DNA from: an uncultured Clostridia bacterium
GTDB taxonomy: Bacteria; Bacillota; Clostridia; JAAYHZ01
DNA length: 16,496 nt
NCBI GenBank assembly: GCA_937894465.1
Contig: CALCRE010000237.1
Span: 1-16,496, forward strand
Direction of reading: 5' to 3'
The translations under genes were made by a program, and so were the position numbers. The notes below the pieces were generated by a model that had not been told where the DNA came from, made no database searches, and worked only from the letters and a program-made list of their open reading frames with translations. Below, one piece after another: positions 7,498 through 14,579 of this stretch. How positions within the stretch are numbered: position 1 is the stretch's first letter; each line of letters starts with the position of its first letter.

Positions 7498-8310
7498 TTA
7501 AAAATTCGATTCTTCTGTTTTTATATATAGATTATTATCCTTCGCATACTTCTTAACGGCATTATAGGAATAAAGGAATGCTGCCAGTAAAAAGATCCAA
7601 TCCCAAAATACGATAGATATTTTTAATAAAGAAAGGATGGTTCCTACCACCGTAGAGAGTGTGATGGCGTGGCAACAAACGCGAAATATCGATTTTCTGT
7701 CTATATTGATTCGTTTGATCATCACGTAGATGATGGTCATAAAATGGACGATATAACAAGCTAATATTTTGACACCTAACCCGAAAATCAACATATAAAT
7801 AATCAATACCGGGATTAATGTAAGAAAAAACCTATTGAATTTTCGTATGATATCGCTCTTTGTCAGCGAAATCATGGATAAATCAGATAACTCAATGGTG
7901 CTGTGGGATGTAACGGTTTTTTGAATCAATTGAGTTTCGGTTAAAAGGATTGCCACTTGATAATAATTCAAGTCGTTTTTGCGGTATTCGTTTACCGGAT
8001 CCAATACAACAATCATTCCGATTTCATTATTATCATACACAACATGGTAGGTATCCGAGTCCATTTGAAAACGACCGTTTGCAATCTCGAAATCGGGTAT
8101 TTGCTCTAAATTATGAAATAATTCATTAACAGTGCCTTTGTATTGAAAGATGCTTGGTATGATACCGATGAGAAAGAAAAACAAGCTGACGATTACCAGA
8201 TAGGAAAAGGCTTTACCTGTAGTCATGTGCAAAAAGTTCTTATAGTAGCCTATATCTGTCATGCTTTTATAAAATGAAACGAAAATATTCCCTTGCTTGG
8301 AATTGTTCAT
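7498..8310 (-). CDS. DUF1189-like integral membrane protein
   Basis: This 270-residue membrane protein of unknown function resembles the DUF1189 family (some members are named MalA, 'maltodextrose utilization protein', without a firm biochemical role). The layout fits: a short N-terminal FYKSMTDIGYYKNF segment and a first membrane helix (about 35-55). A roughly 100-residue extracytoplasmic region follows, with 'IPDFEIANGRFQ' and 'IVVLDPVN', then four or so C-terminal helices with a lysine-rich tail. The frame is open further upstream, but the ATG at 8310 is 5 nt after a clean AAGGAG (8316-8321) and just downstream of a promoter at 8345-8373, which settles the start. The gene lies 152 nt after the sulfatase on the same strand and has its own promoter. 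The MBL-hydrolase relic directly follows it. Family assignment is by pattern and moderately sure. Confidence 0.72.
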   Translation of the reverse strand: MNNSKQGNIFVSFYKSMTDIGYYKNFLHMTTGKAFSYLVIVSLFFFLIGIIPSIFQYKGTVNELFHNLEQIPDFEIANGRFQMDSDTYHVVYDNNEIGMIVVLDPVNEYRKNDLNYYQVAILLTETQLIQKTVTSHSTIELSDLSMISLTKSDIIRKFNRFFLTLIPVLIIYMLIFGLGVKILACYIVHFMTIIYVMIKRINIDRKSIFRVCCHAITLSTVVGTILSLLKISIVFWDWIFLLAAFLYSYNAVKKYAKDNNLYIKTEESNF

Positions 8311-8344
8311 AGGTGCTCCTTGGTCAAACAAATTAATTAGTGTT

Positions 8345-8373
8345 ATTATACATGAAGGATCAGGGTTAGACAA
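8345..8373 (-). promoter_or_regulatory. Promoter of the DUF1189-like gene
   Basis: Minus-strand -35 TTGTCT (8373-8368) and -10 TATAAT (8350-8345) are separated by 17 bp. The predicted transcription start near 8338 leaves a leader of about 28 nt containing the AAGGAG site, so the gene can be transcribed independently of the upstream sulfatase. Confidence 0.7.
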
Positions 8374-8462
8374 GAAAGAGGTGATTTGAGTTTACAGTGA
8401 GTTCATAATGATTTTACATATGAAACACCAATAAACGTTCCTTAAATTCACCTCAATAATAG

Positions 8463-9932
8463 TTATTCAAAATCCTGTGCTTCAAGCTTTAATTTTTCTA
8501 GTTCCTCTTTTAACTGCTTTACAATCTCCTGATAATGTGTATCAAAATAAACGTTATTCATTTCCATGGGATCTTTCTCAAGATCAAACAATTCCCATTC
8601 GGGATTGGTTTCTCTGTCGACACAACCGGATTTGCCTAATGGTTTTCCGTAATAATAAATTAATTTGTAACGTTTTGTCCTGATACCGTAATGAGCCGGC
8701 ACATTATGTTCTGTCAAGTGCATCCAATACCGGTAGTACATGGAATCCTGCCATATAGCATCATTAAATCCCTCAAACAGATGCACCGCACTTTTCCCTT
8801 GCATATAGGAAGGAATGGAAACACCGGCGAAGTCCAGGAAGGTAGGAGCAAAATCCAGGTTGGTAATAATATGGTCGCACACGGATCCTACCGGGATCTT
8901 TTTTGGATATCGAGCAACAAAAGGCATCTTCAACGACTCTTCGTACATAAAACGTTTGTCATACCAACCGTGTTCTCCTAAAAAGAATCCCTGGTCCGAA
9001 GTGTATATAAAAAGTGTGTTATCCAATATTCCTTTGCCATTCAAATATTCATATAACCGGCCTACATTATCATCGATGGAGGCAATGCATCTTAAATATT
9101 CTTTAATGTACCGTTGATATTTCCAGCTTTTTAATTCTGCTTTGGTCTTGAATGCAACGGTTTCACCTTCGTTGGTGATAAATTCATATCCATGCAAATT
9201 CTCAGGAATGGGGAAACTATCGTAGGGTCCATATCCTTCTTTCAGTTGCACTTTTAAATCCAATGCATTCATATCTTGTTCTATTCGCATTTTTGCATTT
9301 CTTGCAGCTTCTGAACGGTTACTGTAATCATCATTAAAGTTTTCCGGTTCCGGAATATCAATATCGTCATACATGTGCTTATGCTTTTCATCCGGAATCC
9401 AAGGTCTGTGAGGAGCCTTGTGATGTACAGAAAGATAGAAAGGCAAATTTGTGTCAATACTGTCCAACCAGTTGATCGCTTTATCTGTAATAATATCCGT
9501 GACATACCCTTCCACAGTTTTCCTTCCATCGACTTCGATAAACTCAGGGTTATGATATAACCCTTGTCCGGGAAGGATGCTCCAATAATCGAATCCTTGA
9601 GGTAAGCTGTTTTCACTATGCCCAAGATGCCATTTTCCAATCATGGCAGTTTGGTAACCGGTGTTCTTTAACTGTTTTACAAAAGAATCCTTTGAAGAGT
9701 CAAATCGATCCGCCAAAGTATACACACCGTTTTTATGGCTGTGCAAACCGGTTAAAATAACTGCTCTGCTGGGTGTGCAAATTGAATTGGTACATAAACA
9801 ATTATCAAGGCGTAAACCTTCCTCGGCGATTCTGTCAATGTTGGGAGTCTTGTTGATCATTCCATTGTAGCATGAAATTGCATTACAAGCATGATCATCC
9901 GACATTATAAAAACAATATTCGGGGTATTCAT
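8463..9932 (-). CDS. Type I sulfatase, cysteine type, cytoplasmic
   Basis: The enzyme hydrolyses sulfate esters, most likely on sugars. The N-terminus begins directly with the core strand NIVFIMSDDH (metal ligands D12, D13). The sulfatase signature ICTPSRAVILTG carries Cys52, which must be oxidised to formylglycine to be active; the conserved GKWHLGHS and the second metal site SDQGFFLGEHGWYDKRF (D313, Q314) are present. No signal peptide is visible, so it should act inside the cell on imported oligosaccharides. At 489 residues it has normal length. The 'NSICTPSRAVILTG' and 'LPGQGLYHNPEF' blocks resemble N-acetylglucosamine-6-sulfatase-like families (S1_11 type), but specificity is not certain. 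The maturase (anSME or FGE) is not in the window. The start follows AAGGGA (9942-9947) by 9 nt and a promoter at 9965-9993. Confidence 0.93.
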   Translation of the reverse strand: MNTPNIVFIMSDDHACNAISCYNGMINKTPNIDRIAEEGLRLDNCLCTNSICTPSRAVILTGLHSHKNGVYTLADRFDSSKDSFVKQLKNTGYQTAMIGKWHLGHSENSLPQGFDYWSILPGQGLYHNPEFIEVDGRKTVEGYVTDIITDKAINWLDSIDTNLPFYLSVHHKAPHRPWIPDEKHKHMYDDIDIPEPENFNDDYSNRSEAARNAKMRIEQDMNALDLKVQLKEGYGPYDSFPIPENLHGYEFITNEGETVAFKTKAELKSWKYQRYIKEYLRCIASIDDNVGRLYEYLNGKGILDNTLFIYTSDQGFFLGEHGWYDKRFMYEESLKMPFVARYPKKIPVGSVCDHIITNLDFAPTFLDFAGVSIPSYMQGKSAVHLFEGFNDAIWQDSMYYRYWMHLTEHNVPAHYGIRTKRYKLIYYYGKPLGKSGCVDRETNPEWELFDLEKDPMEMNNVYFDTHYQEIVKQLKEELEKLKLEAQDFE

Positions 9933-9964
9933 AAAAAACCATCCCTTGTCATGTATTTAAGGAA

Positions 9965-9993
9965 ATTATATAACTGTAAGAAGGAAATTACAA
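9965..9993 (-). promoter_or_regulatory. Promoter of the sulfatase gene
   Basis: Minus-strand -35 TTGTAA (9993-9988) and -10 TATAAT (9970-9965) with 17-bp spacing predict a start near 9958, leaving about 26 nt of leader with an AAGGGA ribosome binding site. Confidence 0.7.
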
Positions 9994-10002
9994 ATATTAT
10001 TA

Positions 10003-10032
10003 TTGTACATATTCTACCTTCAATCCTATAAT
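10003..10032 (+). promoter_or_regulatory. Promoter in front of the antitoxin relic
   Basis: A -35 TTGTAC (10003-10008) and -10 TATAAT (10027-10032) lie 18 bp apart, just before the ATG at 10045. It is back to back with the sulfatase promoter, their -35 boxes about 10 bp apart. Confidence 0.55.
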
Positions 10033-10044
10033 ATAAAATTTGAA

Positions 10045-10241
10045 ATGACTAATATGAACATTAGAATTGATAGTGATATAAAAGAAAAAGCTGATATTTT
10101 TTTCAATGAGTTAGGATTAACACATCCTCTAGAGAAGGGAGGATCCCCTTTAAAATATCTATCAATGATGATCCTTTTTATTTAATGCATAAGACATGGG
10201 ACAAAAATATGGTGTGTATGATTGCTCAACTTTATAGGTAA
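10045..10241 (+). pseudogene. Broken RelB/DinJ-family antitoxin gene
   Basis: The first 26 codons read as the N-terminal ribbon-helix-helix strand and first helix of a RelB/DinJ antitoxin (MTNMNIRIDSDIKEKADIFF, then NELGL). The frame then leaves the family and stops at 10185. In a different frame (10131-10241) the family's C-terminal half resumes: REGRIPFKISINDDPFY, ending at a TAA at 10239-10241. The middle helix and turn (normally like 'MSTAINIFLRQ') is missing. So the gene carries an out-of-frame internal deletion near 10120-10131. Such antitoxins are about 85-95 residues; this relic spans about 65 codons. No toxin gene follows: only 42 nt separate it from the next gene. The relic's tail overlaps the promoter of the hydrolase operon. 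Recognition is by family pattern; the two halves in correct order make it convincing. Confidence 0.78.
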
Positions 10242-10250
10242 TGATATAAT
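10222..10250 (+). promoter_or_regulatory. Extended -10 promoter of the hydrolase-uvrB operon
   Basis: A -35 TTGCTC (10222-10227) and a consensus -10 TATAAT (10245-10250) are spaced 17 bp, and TG at 10242-10243 makes an extended -10. The predicted start is near 10257. A 9-bp inverted repeat flanks it (ATTGCTCAA at 10221-10229, TTGAGCAAT at 10277-10285). Confidence 0.75.
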
Positions 10251-10283
10251 TTCCCTATATGATGACAAGGGAGCAATTGAGCA

Positions 10284-11075
10284 ATGATAAAGTTATGGGA
10301 CAAGATTCCGGGACAGAAGGACGGAGATGAATTCCAACCGACAGTGACCCCATATTTGTTAAAGGACAATATGAATCATTCTGCGGTTTTGGTTTGCCCG
10401 GGGGGCGGGTATCATGCAAAAGCCTATCATGAAGGGCCGCCCATTGCCGGATGGTTAAATTCCATTGGAATAAGCGCTTTTGTTTTGGATTATCGAGTAG
10501 CACCTAACAGATATCCTTATCCCCAGATGGATGCTGTAAGAGCCATGCAAATACTACGCCGACAAAGTGATGAATTAGGCATTTATAAAGATAAGATCGG
10601 TATTTTGGGTTTTTCTGCCGGTGGTCATTTGGCTGCATTTCTTTCTATTCACAACCGAATGGATAAATTGACATTAGAAGATGAAACCGGTGGCATTTCC
10701 TATCGACCTGATTTTTCTATTTTATGTTACCCGGTCATTTCCTCCGGACCATATGGTCATGTAGGTTCTATGAAAAACCTTTTGGGAGTGAACCCGGATC
10801 AAGATCTTGTAAAGTTATGTTCCTTGGAAGATCACGTCAATTCGGACACACCGCCCACATTTTTGTGGCATACCGCAGAAGATGCAGGCGTTCCTGTAGA
10901 AAACACCCTTTTATTGGCATCTTCCTTGTCAAAGCATAAGATTCCCTTTGAGTGTCATATATTCCAAAAGGGAAGACATGGATTGGGAATCAAGTATGAA
11001 GTTCCCGAAACTCGTCAATGGATGTCATTGTGTGAAAAATGGCTGATTCAAAACGGGTATGCCGGGCAAATATAG
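10284..11075 (+). CDS. Alpha/beta hydrolase, acetyl-xylan-esterase/BD-FAE-like
   Basis: This 263-residue serine hydrolase of the esterase/lipase-prolyl oligopeptidase group often removes acetyl or other acyl groups from plant or host glycans. I see the oxyanion-hole segment CPGGGY (38-43), the nucleophile elbow GFSAGGHLA with Ser111, a likely acid Asp200 in HTAEDAGVP, and the catalytic His232 in GRHGLG. The VLDYRVAPNRYPYPQMDAVRAM block is typical of this group. There is no signal peptide, so it should act in the cytoplasm. The ATG follows AAGGGAG (10267-10273) by 10 nt and has its own promoter. It is the first gene of a run with uvrB 22 nt downstream. The general fold is certain; the substrate is inferred from the family and from the nearby sulfatase and epimerase-like genes. 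Confidence 0.88.
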   Translation: MIKLWDKIPGQKDGDEFQPTVTPYLLKDNMNHSAVLVCPGGGYHAKAYHEGPPIAGWLNSIGISAFVLDYRVAPNRYPYPQMDAVRAMQILRRQSDELGIYKDKIGILGFSAGGHLAAFLSIHNRMDKLTLEDETGGISYRPDFSILCYPVISSGPYGHVGSMKNLLGVNPDQDLVKLCSLEDHVNSDTPPTFLWHTAEDAGVPVENTLLLASSLSKHKIPFECHIFQKGRHGLGIKYEVPETRQWMSLCEKWLIQNGYAGQI

Positions 11076-11097
11076 TGTTAGGATATGAGAGTTGAAT

Positions 11098-13098
11098 ATG
11101 TTAGAAAAAGAATTTAAGTTGGTATCCGATTACAAACCTCAAGGAGACCAACCGCAAGCAATTGAAAAGTTGACCCAAGGTGTTATAGACGGAAAAAAAC
11201 ATCAGACGCTTTTGGGAGTCACCGGATCCGGTAAAACATTTACCATGGCCAATGTGATAAAAAATGTACAAAAGCCCACATTGATCATTGCACATAACAA
11301 GACATTAGCCGCACAATTGTACTCGGAATTTAAGGAGTTCTTTCCCGAAAATTGCGTGGAGTACTTTGTCAGCTATTATGATTATTATCAACCTGAAGCC
11401 TATATCCCCATAACAGACACCTATATAGAAAAAGATTCAGCAATCAACGATGAAATAGACAAGCTTCGTCACTCGGCAACAGCTGCACTATTTGAACGAA
11501 GGGACGTCATCATCGTTGCATCGGTTTCTTGCATTTACGGATTAGGTGACCCGGAGGATTACACCACATTGATGTTATCATTAAGAGTGGGCATGACCTA
11601 TGATCGGGACAGAATTATTGAAAAGTTGGTAGATATTCAATACACCCGTAATGAAATAGACTTTAAAAGGGGAACATTTCGAGTGCGGGGAGATGTTTTG
11701 GAAATATTCCCTGCATCATCATCCGGGGAAGTGGTTCGTGTTGAGTTTTTCGGAGATGAAATTGATAAATTATGTATGATCGATCATTTGACCGGTGAAA
11801 TAACGGGGATCACCAATCACGTGGCAGTCTTTCCGGCATCTCACTACACCACCACCCAAGGGAAAATGGAAAAAGCCATTGTAAGTATAAAAAAAGAGAT
11901 GGCTCAACAGGTGCAAAAGTTTAAAGAAGAAAACAAACTCATCGAAGCACAACGAATAGAGCAAAGGACATCCTATGACTTGGAAATGCTAAGACAGACC
12001 GGGTTCTGCTCCGGAATCGAAAACTATTCCAGACATATCAGCGGTAGAGAACCCGGTTCGTCCCCATATACATTGATCGATTATTTCCCCGAGGACTTTC
12101 TTTTGATTATAGACGAGTCCCATGTGACCATACCGCAAATCGGGGCTATGTATAAGGGAGACAGGGCAAGAAAGGACTCATTAGTAACCTATGGATTCAG
12201 ACTTCCTTCGGCATATGACAACAGACCTTTGCAATTTCATGAATATGAGTCCAAGGTAAATCAAGCAGTCTATGTCAGTGCAACTCCTTCCAGGTATGAG
12301 CATGAGCATTGTGAAGAATTTGTAGAACAAATCATTCGTCCCACCGGACTTGTGGACCCTGAGGTCATTGTCAAACCGGTAAAAGGACAAATAGATGATT
12401 TGACAGATGAAATCAATCAAACAGTAGGAAAAGGTTTCCGTGTGCTGGTGACGACATTAACCAAAAGAATGGCGGAGGACTTGACGGACTATTTAAACGA
12501 TATCGGTATCAGAGTCCGATATTTGCATTCGGATATTGTTACTCTTGAGAGAACGGAAATCATCAACGATCTTCGAAAAGGTGAATTTGATGTTTTGGTG
12601 GGTATTAATTTGCTCAGGGAAGGCTTGGATTTACCGGAAGTGGCTTTGGTAGCCATTTTAGATGCGGATAAAGAAGGCTTTCTGCGTTCCGAAACCGCTT
12701 TGATTCAAACGGTGGGTCGTGCTGCCAGAAACGTTGAAGGTAGGGTAGTGATGTATGCCGATCATATGACCGGTTCTATGGAACGAGCAATCGGTGAAAC
12801 TAACCGTAGGAGAATCATTCAATTGGAATACAACAAACAACATGGGATTACACCGCAATCCATACAAAAAGATATCCGTGAGGCGATTCGAGCCAATATA
12901 TCGGCTGAGCCTGAGGAAGCATATGATATCGAAAAGAAAATTGCTGATAAGATGGAAAAAGGAAACAAGGATTATTTTATTCAACAGTTGAAAGAACAAA
13001 TGAAAGAAGCGGCAATAAAGTTAGATTTTGAAAAAGCGGCTCAATTACGTGATAAAATAAGATTATTAGAAGAAGATAAACCTTTCCGGATAAAATAA
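11098..13098 (+). CDS. uvrB: UvrABC excinuclease subunit B
   Basis: UvrB is the damage-verifying helicase-like subunit of nucleotide excision repair; it receives DNA from UvrA and recruits UvrC. At 666 residues it has full family length. Landmarks: the N-terminal FKLVSDYKPQGDQPQAIEKL, Walker A GVTGSGKT (40-47), and the tyrosine-rich beta-hairpin YYDYYQPEAYIP that probes the lesion. Next come the DEAD-like box LLIIDESHVT, the helicase motifs NLLREGLDLPEV and QTVGRAARN, and the C-terminal UVR domain (EKAAQLRDKIRLLEED) that binds UvrC. The ATG at 11098 follows GAGAG (11087-11091) by 6 nt; a TTG 6 nt upstream is in frame but less likely. It sits 22 nt after the hydrolase and 48 nt before the epimerase-like gene without a terminator. 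uvrA is not adjacent in this window. No SOS (LexA) box was evident at the operon promoter. Confidence 0.98.
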   Translation: MLEKEFKLVSDYKPQGDQPQAIEKLTQGVIDGKKHQTLLGVTGSGKTFTMANVIKNVQKPTLIIAHNKTLAAQLYSEFKEFFPENCVEYFVSYYDYYQPEAYIPITDTYIEKDSAINDEIDKLRHSATAALFERRDVIIVASVSCIYGLGDPEDYTTLMLSLRVGMTYDRDRIIEKLVDIQYTRNEIDFKRGTFRVRGDVLEIFPASSSGEVVRVEFFGDEIDKLCMIDHLTGEITGITNHVAVFPASHYTTTQGKMEKAIVSIKKEMAQQVQKFKEENKLIEAQRIEQRTSYDLEMLRQTGFCSGIENYSRHISGREPGSSPYTLIDYFPEDFLLIIDESHVTIPQIGAMYKGDRARKDSLVTYGFRLPSAYDNRPLQFHEYESKVNQAVYVSATPSRYEHEHCEEFVEQIIRPTGLVDPEVIVKPVKGQIDDLTDEINQTVGKGFRVLVTTLTKRMAEDLTDYLNDIGIRVRYLHSDIVTLERTEIINDLRKGEFDVLVGINLLREGLDLPEVALVAILDADKEGFLRSETALIQTVGRAARNVEGRVVMYADHMTGSMERAIGETNRRRIIQLEYNKQHGITPQSIQKDIREAIRANISAEPEEAYDIEKKIADKMEKGNKDYFIQQLKEQMKEAAIKLDFEKAAQLRDKIRLLEEDKPFRIK

Positions 13099-13146
13099 TG
13101 ATGTATAAAGACAAAATATATATAAATAAAATAGGAGGATGGAAAA

Positions 13147-14121
13147 ATGAATTTAAATCTCCCCGAATTTGATAAAAAGGAACTGTTGAGCAGGAGTGCA
13201 AACCTTGCTCAGTTGGCCGGTATTACACCTTTTGAATACACCCAAGGTAAAGCTGCCGGTTTGAAAGCCTTAGAGGTGGAAACAGGTAATGCATTGTCCT
13301 ATGTTGTGTTACAAGATAGATGTCTTGACATCTACCAAATGAAATACAAAGGAATCAATGTCAGCTATATATCCAAAGCCGGATTGGCTCATCCTCACTA
13401 TTATAATCCCAAACCCTCCGAGTTTTCAAAGACCTTTCAAGGGGGAATGATGTACACTTGCGGATTATCCAATGTAGGCAGTCCCTGCGTTATAGACGGG
13501 GTGGAATATACACAACACGGCTCTATCAGCGCATCTCCCGCATCTAATGTCAGCACAGTTTCCAAATGGATCGGTAACCGATATGTAATGGAAATATCGG
13601 GTGATATGTACGAAAGCAGATTGTTCGGAGAGAATTTGAAGCTGCGCAGAACCATTACGACAGAGCTAGGGGGCAAAAGTGTCAAGATATGCGACACTTT
13701 GGAAAATCAAGGCTTCGAGGAACAAGGCTATATGATCCTGTATCATTGCAATTTCGGTTATCCTTTTTTATCCGAAGATACGGTTTTGGTATTGCCGAAT
13801 GATCATTCAGTTCCAAGAGATGAAGAAGCAGCTAAGGGTATGAAAACCCATACGGTTTTCAGCAAACCTATAGACGGATATAAAGAACAGGTTTTCTATC
13901 ATGACTTGGCAACCGATGATAACGGATATGCCACTGTATTGGTTAAAAATGAAAAATGCGGCTTTGGTGTATATATTACCTACAAAAAAGATACGCTTGA
14001 CCGGCTGATTCAATGGAAATCTATGAAAACAGGAGATTATGTGCTGGGCATCGAGCCTGCAAATTGCTCTGTAAGTGGTAGAGCTGCGGAACAAGCATCG
14101 GAAAGCGGTTTGAAAAGGTAG
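13147..14121 (+). CDS. DUF4432/aldose-1-epimerase-like protein, probably frameshifted at the 3' end
   Basis: This beta-sandwich protein of the galactose-mutarotase superfamily probably acts on a sugar in the cytoplasm; DUF4432 members lack a well-defined reaction. Family features: LQDRCLDIYQMKYKGINVSY, GGMMYTCGLSNVG, the histidine in YTQHGSISASPA, YHCNFGYPFL, and the near-terminal LGIEPANCSVSGRA with its conserved Glu. The start is firm (AGGAGG at 13133-13138, 8 nt before ATG). The frame stops at 14121, right after the LGIEPANC block. A further 25 or so codons that fit the family's last strand and helix (VEFEMIIGFVDCGSEMDQLE, then KKLKNL) continue in the -1 frame to a TAA at 14198. Restoring one A in the AAAA run at 14113-14116 joins them to a 350-residue protein, the usual length. 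So this is either a real frameshift mutation or a sequencing indel. Confidence 0.82.
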   Translation: MNLNLPEFDKKELLSRSANLAQLAGITPFEYTQGKAAGLKALEVETGNALSYVVLQDRCLDIYQMKYKGINVSYISKAGLAHPHYYNPKPSEFSKTFQGGMMYTCGLSNVGSPCVIDGVEYTQHGSISASPASNVSTVSKWIGNRYVMEISGDMYESRLFGENLKLRRTITTELGGKSVKICDTLENQGFEEQGYMILYHCNFGYPFLSEDTVLVLPNDHSVPRDEEAAKGMKTHTVFSKPIDGYKEQVFYHDLATDDNGYATVLVKNEKCGFGVYITYKKDTLDRLIQWKSMKTGDYVLGIEPANCSVSGRAAEQASESGLKR

Positions 14122-14218
14122 AGTTTGAGATGATCATCGGTTTCGTCGATTGCGGAAGTGAAATGGATCAGTTGGAAAAGAAGTTGAAAAATTTATAAGA
14201 CGGAGTAAAAGCAGTAAC

Positions 14219-14270
14219 CAAGTACCTCCTTTGATAATATACTGAACTAGACTAGACTTGTTTTGGAGGT
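14219..14270 (+). promoter_or_regulatory. Leader with anti-Shine-Dalgarno sequence, possible pseudoknot
   Basis: ACCTCC at 14224-14229 is perfectly complementary to the GGAGGT ribosome binding site at 14265-14270 of the small membrane protein gene. Just before it, CAAGT (14219-14223) can pair with ACTTG (14256-14260); the two pairings together would form an H-type pseudoknot. The complementarity is seen directly; a role in hiding the ribosome binding site is inference. Confidence 0.35.
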
Positions 14271-14274
14271 TATT

Positions 14275-14415
14275 ATGTTAGGTAAATTGCTTGGTGGTTT
14301 CGGTTTGGATAATATATTCGGTGGTAAAGATGATAATAATTGGTTAGTCATAGCATTGGTCATTATAGTGGTGATTAGCTTATTGGGAAAAGACAAGAAA
14401 AAAGATTTTTGTTAA
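14275..14415 (+). CDS. Small single-pass membrane protein, 46 residues
   Basis: I do not recognise a named family. The ORF starts with ATG at 14275, 5 nt after a near-ideal GGAGG (14265-14269), and ends with TAA at 14415. It reads as a short glycine-rich amphipathic start (MLGKLLGGFGLDNIFGG), a polar KDDNN linker, one hydrophobic helix (WLVIALVIIVVISLL, about 23-37) and a positively charged tail GKDKKKDFC, predicting an N-out/C-in single-pass orientation by the positive-inside rule. Small proteins with an 'NNWL-hydrophobic-G' plan are common in spore-forming Bacillota, but this is only a resemblance. It lies 77 nt after the extended epimerase-like gene, before the terminator at 14461-14492, so it may be the last gene of the hydrolase-uvrB operon. 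I see no convincing separate promoter. Confidence 0.68.
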   Translation: MLGKLLGGFGLDNIFGGKDDNNWLVIALVIIVVISLLGKDKKKDFC

Positions 14416-14460
14416 ATAAACCGTTTGTCTACATAAAAGACATGGAAATAAAAAAAGATG

Positions 14461-14492
14461 AGGAGCTTCGCCTTTTGCGGAGTTCTTTTTTT
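14461..14492 (+). terminator. Rho-independent terminator after the small membrane protein
   Basis: An imperfect GC-containing stem pairs AGCTTCGC (14464-14471) with GCGGAGTT (14477-14484), including two G-T pairs, around a CTTTT loop. It extends outward by GGA/CTT-side pairs and is followed by seven Ts (14486-14492). It closes the operon that begins at 10284. Confidence 0.75.
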
Positions 14493-14497
14493 GTCTC

Positions 14498-14526
14498 TTG
14501 AAAAATTACACCTGTTGTTATATCAT
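14498..14526 (+). promoter_or_regulatory. Promoter of the second solute-binding protein operon
   Basis: A -35 TTGAAA (14498-14503) and -10 TATCAT (14521-14526) are 17 bp apart, directly after the terminator. The predicted start near 14533 favours the ATG at 14580 over the ATG at 14541. A TATAAT at 14556-14561 has no good -35. Confidence 0.6.
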
Positions 14527-14579
14527 AAAAATAGCAATAAATGCCGGAGATATTTTATAATAAAGGATGTGTTCATAGC

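Noticed and set aside
8378..8454. GAGGTGA/TCACCTC inverted repeat between sulfatase and DUF1189 genes
   Set aside because: The arms are only 7 bp, 63 nt apart, without a T-tract at the right distance. It is likely chance, and too weak to call a terminator.
10003..10185. 60-codon reading of the antitoxin region starting at TTG 10003
   Set aside because: The TTG is the -35 box of a promoter; the family match begins at the ATG at 10045 and shifts frame after about codon 26.
14107..14121. Programmed -1 frameshifting as an explanation for the epimerase-like 3' end
   Set aside because: The 0-frame codons GGT TTG AAA AGG TAG do not form an X XXY YYZ heptamer, and no downstream stimulatory hairpin is obvious. 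A simple indel in the A-run is more economical.
14556..14561. TATAAT as the promoter -10 of the second solute-binding protein gene
   Set aside because: There is no acceptable -35 at 16-18 bp, and the transcript would start at or after the ribosome binding site. TTGAAA-17-TATCAT at 14498-14526 fits better.
14541..14579. Upstream ATG for the second solute-binding protein
   Set aside because: There is no ribosome binding site, and it would start about 8 nt after the predicted transcription start. The ATG at 14580 gives a normal lipoprotein signal peptide.
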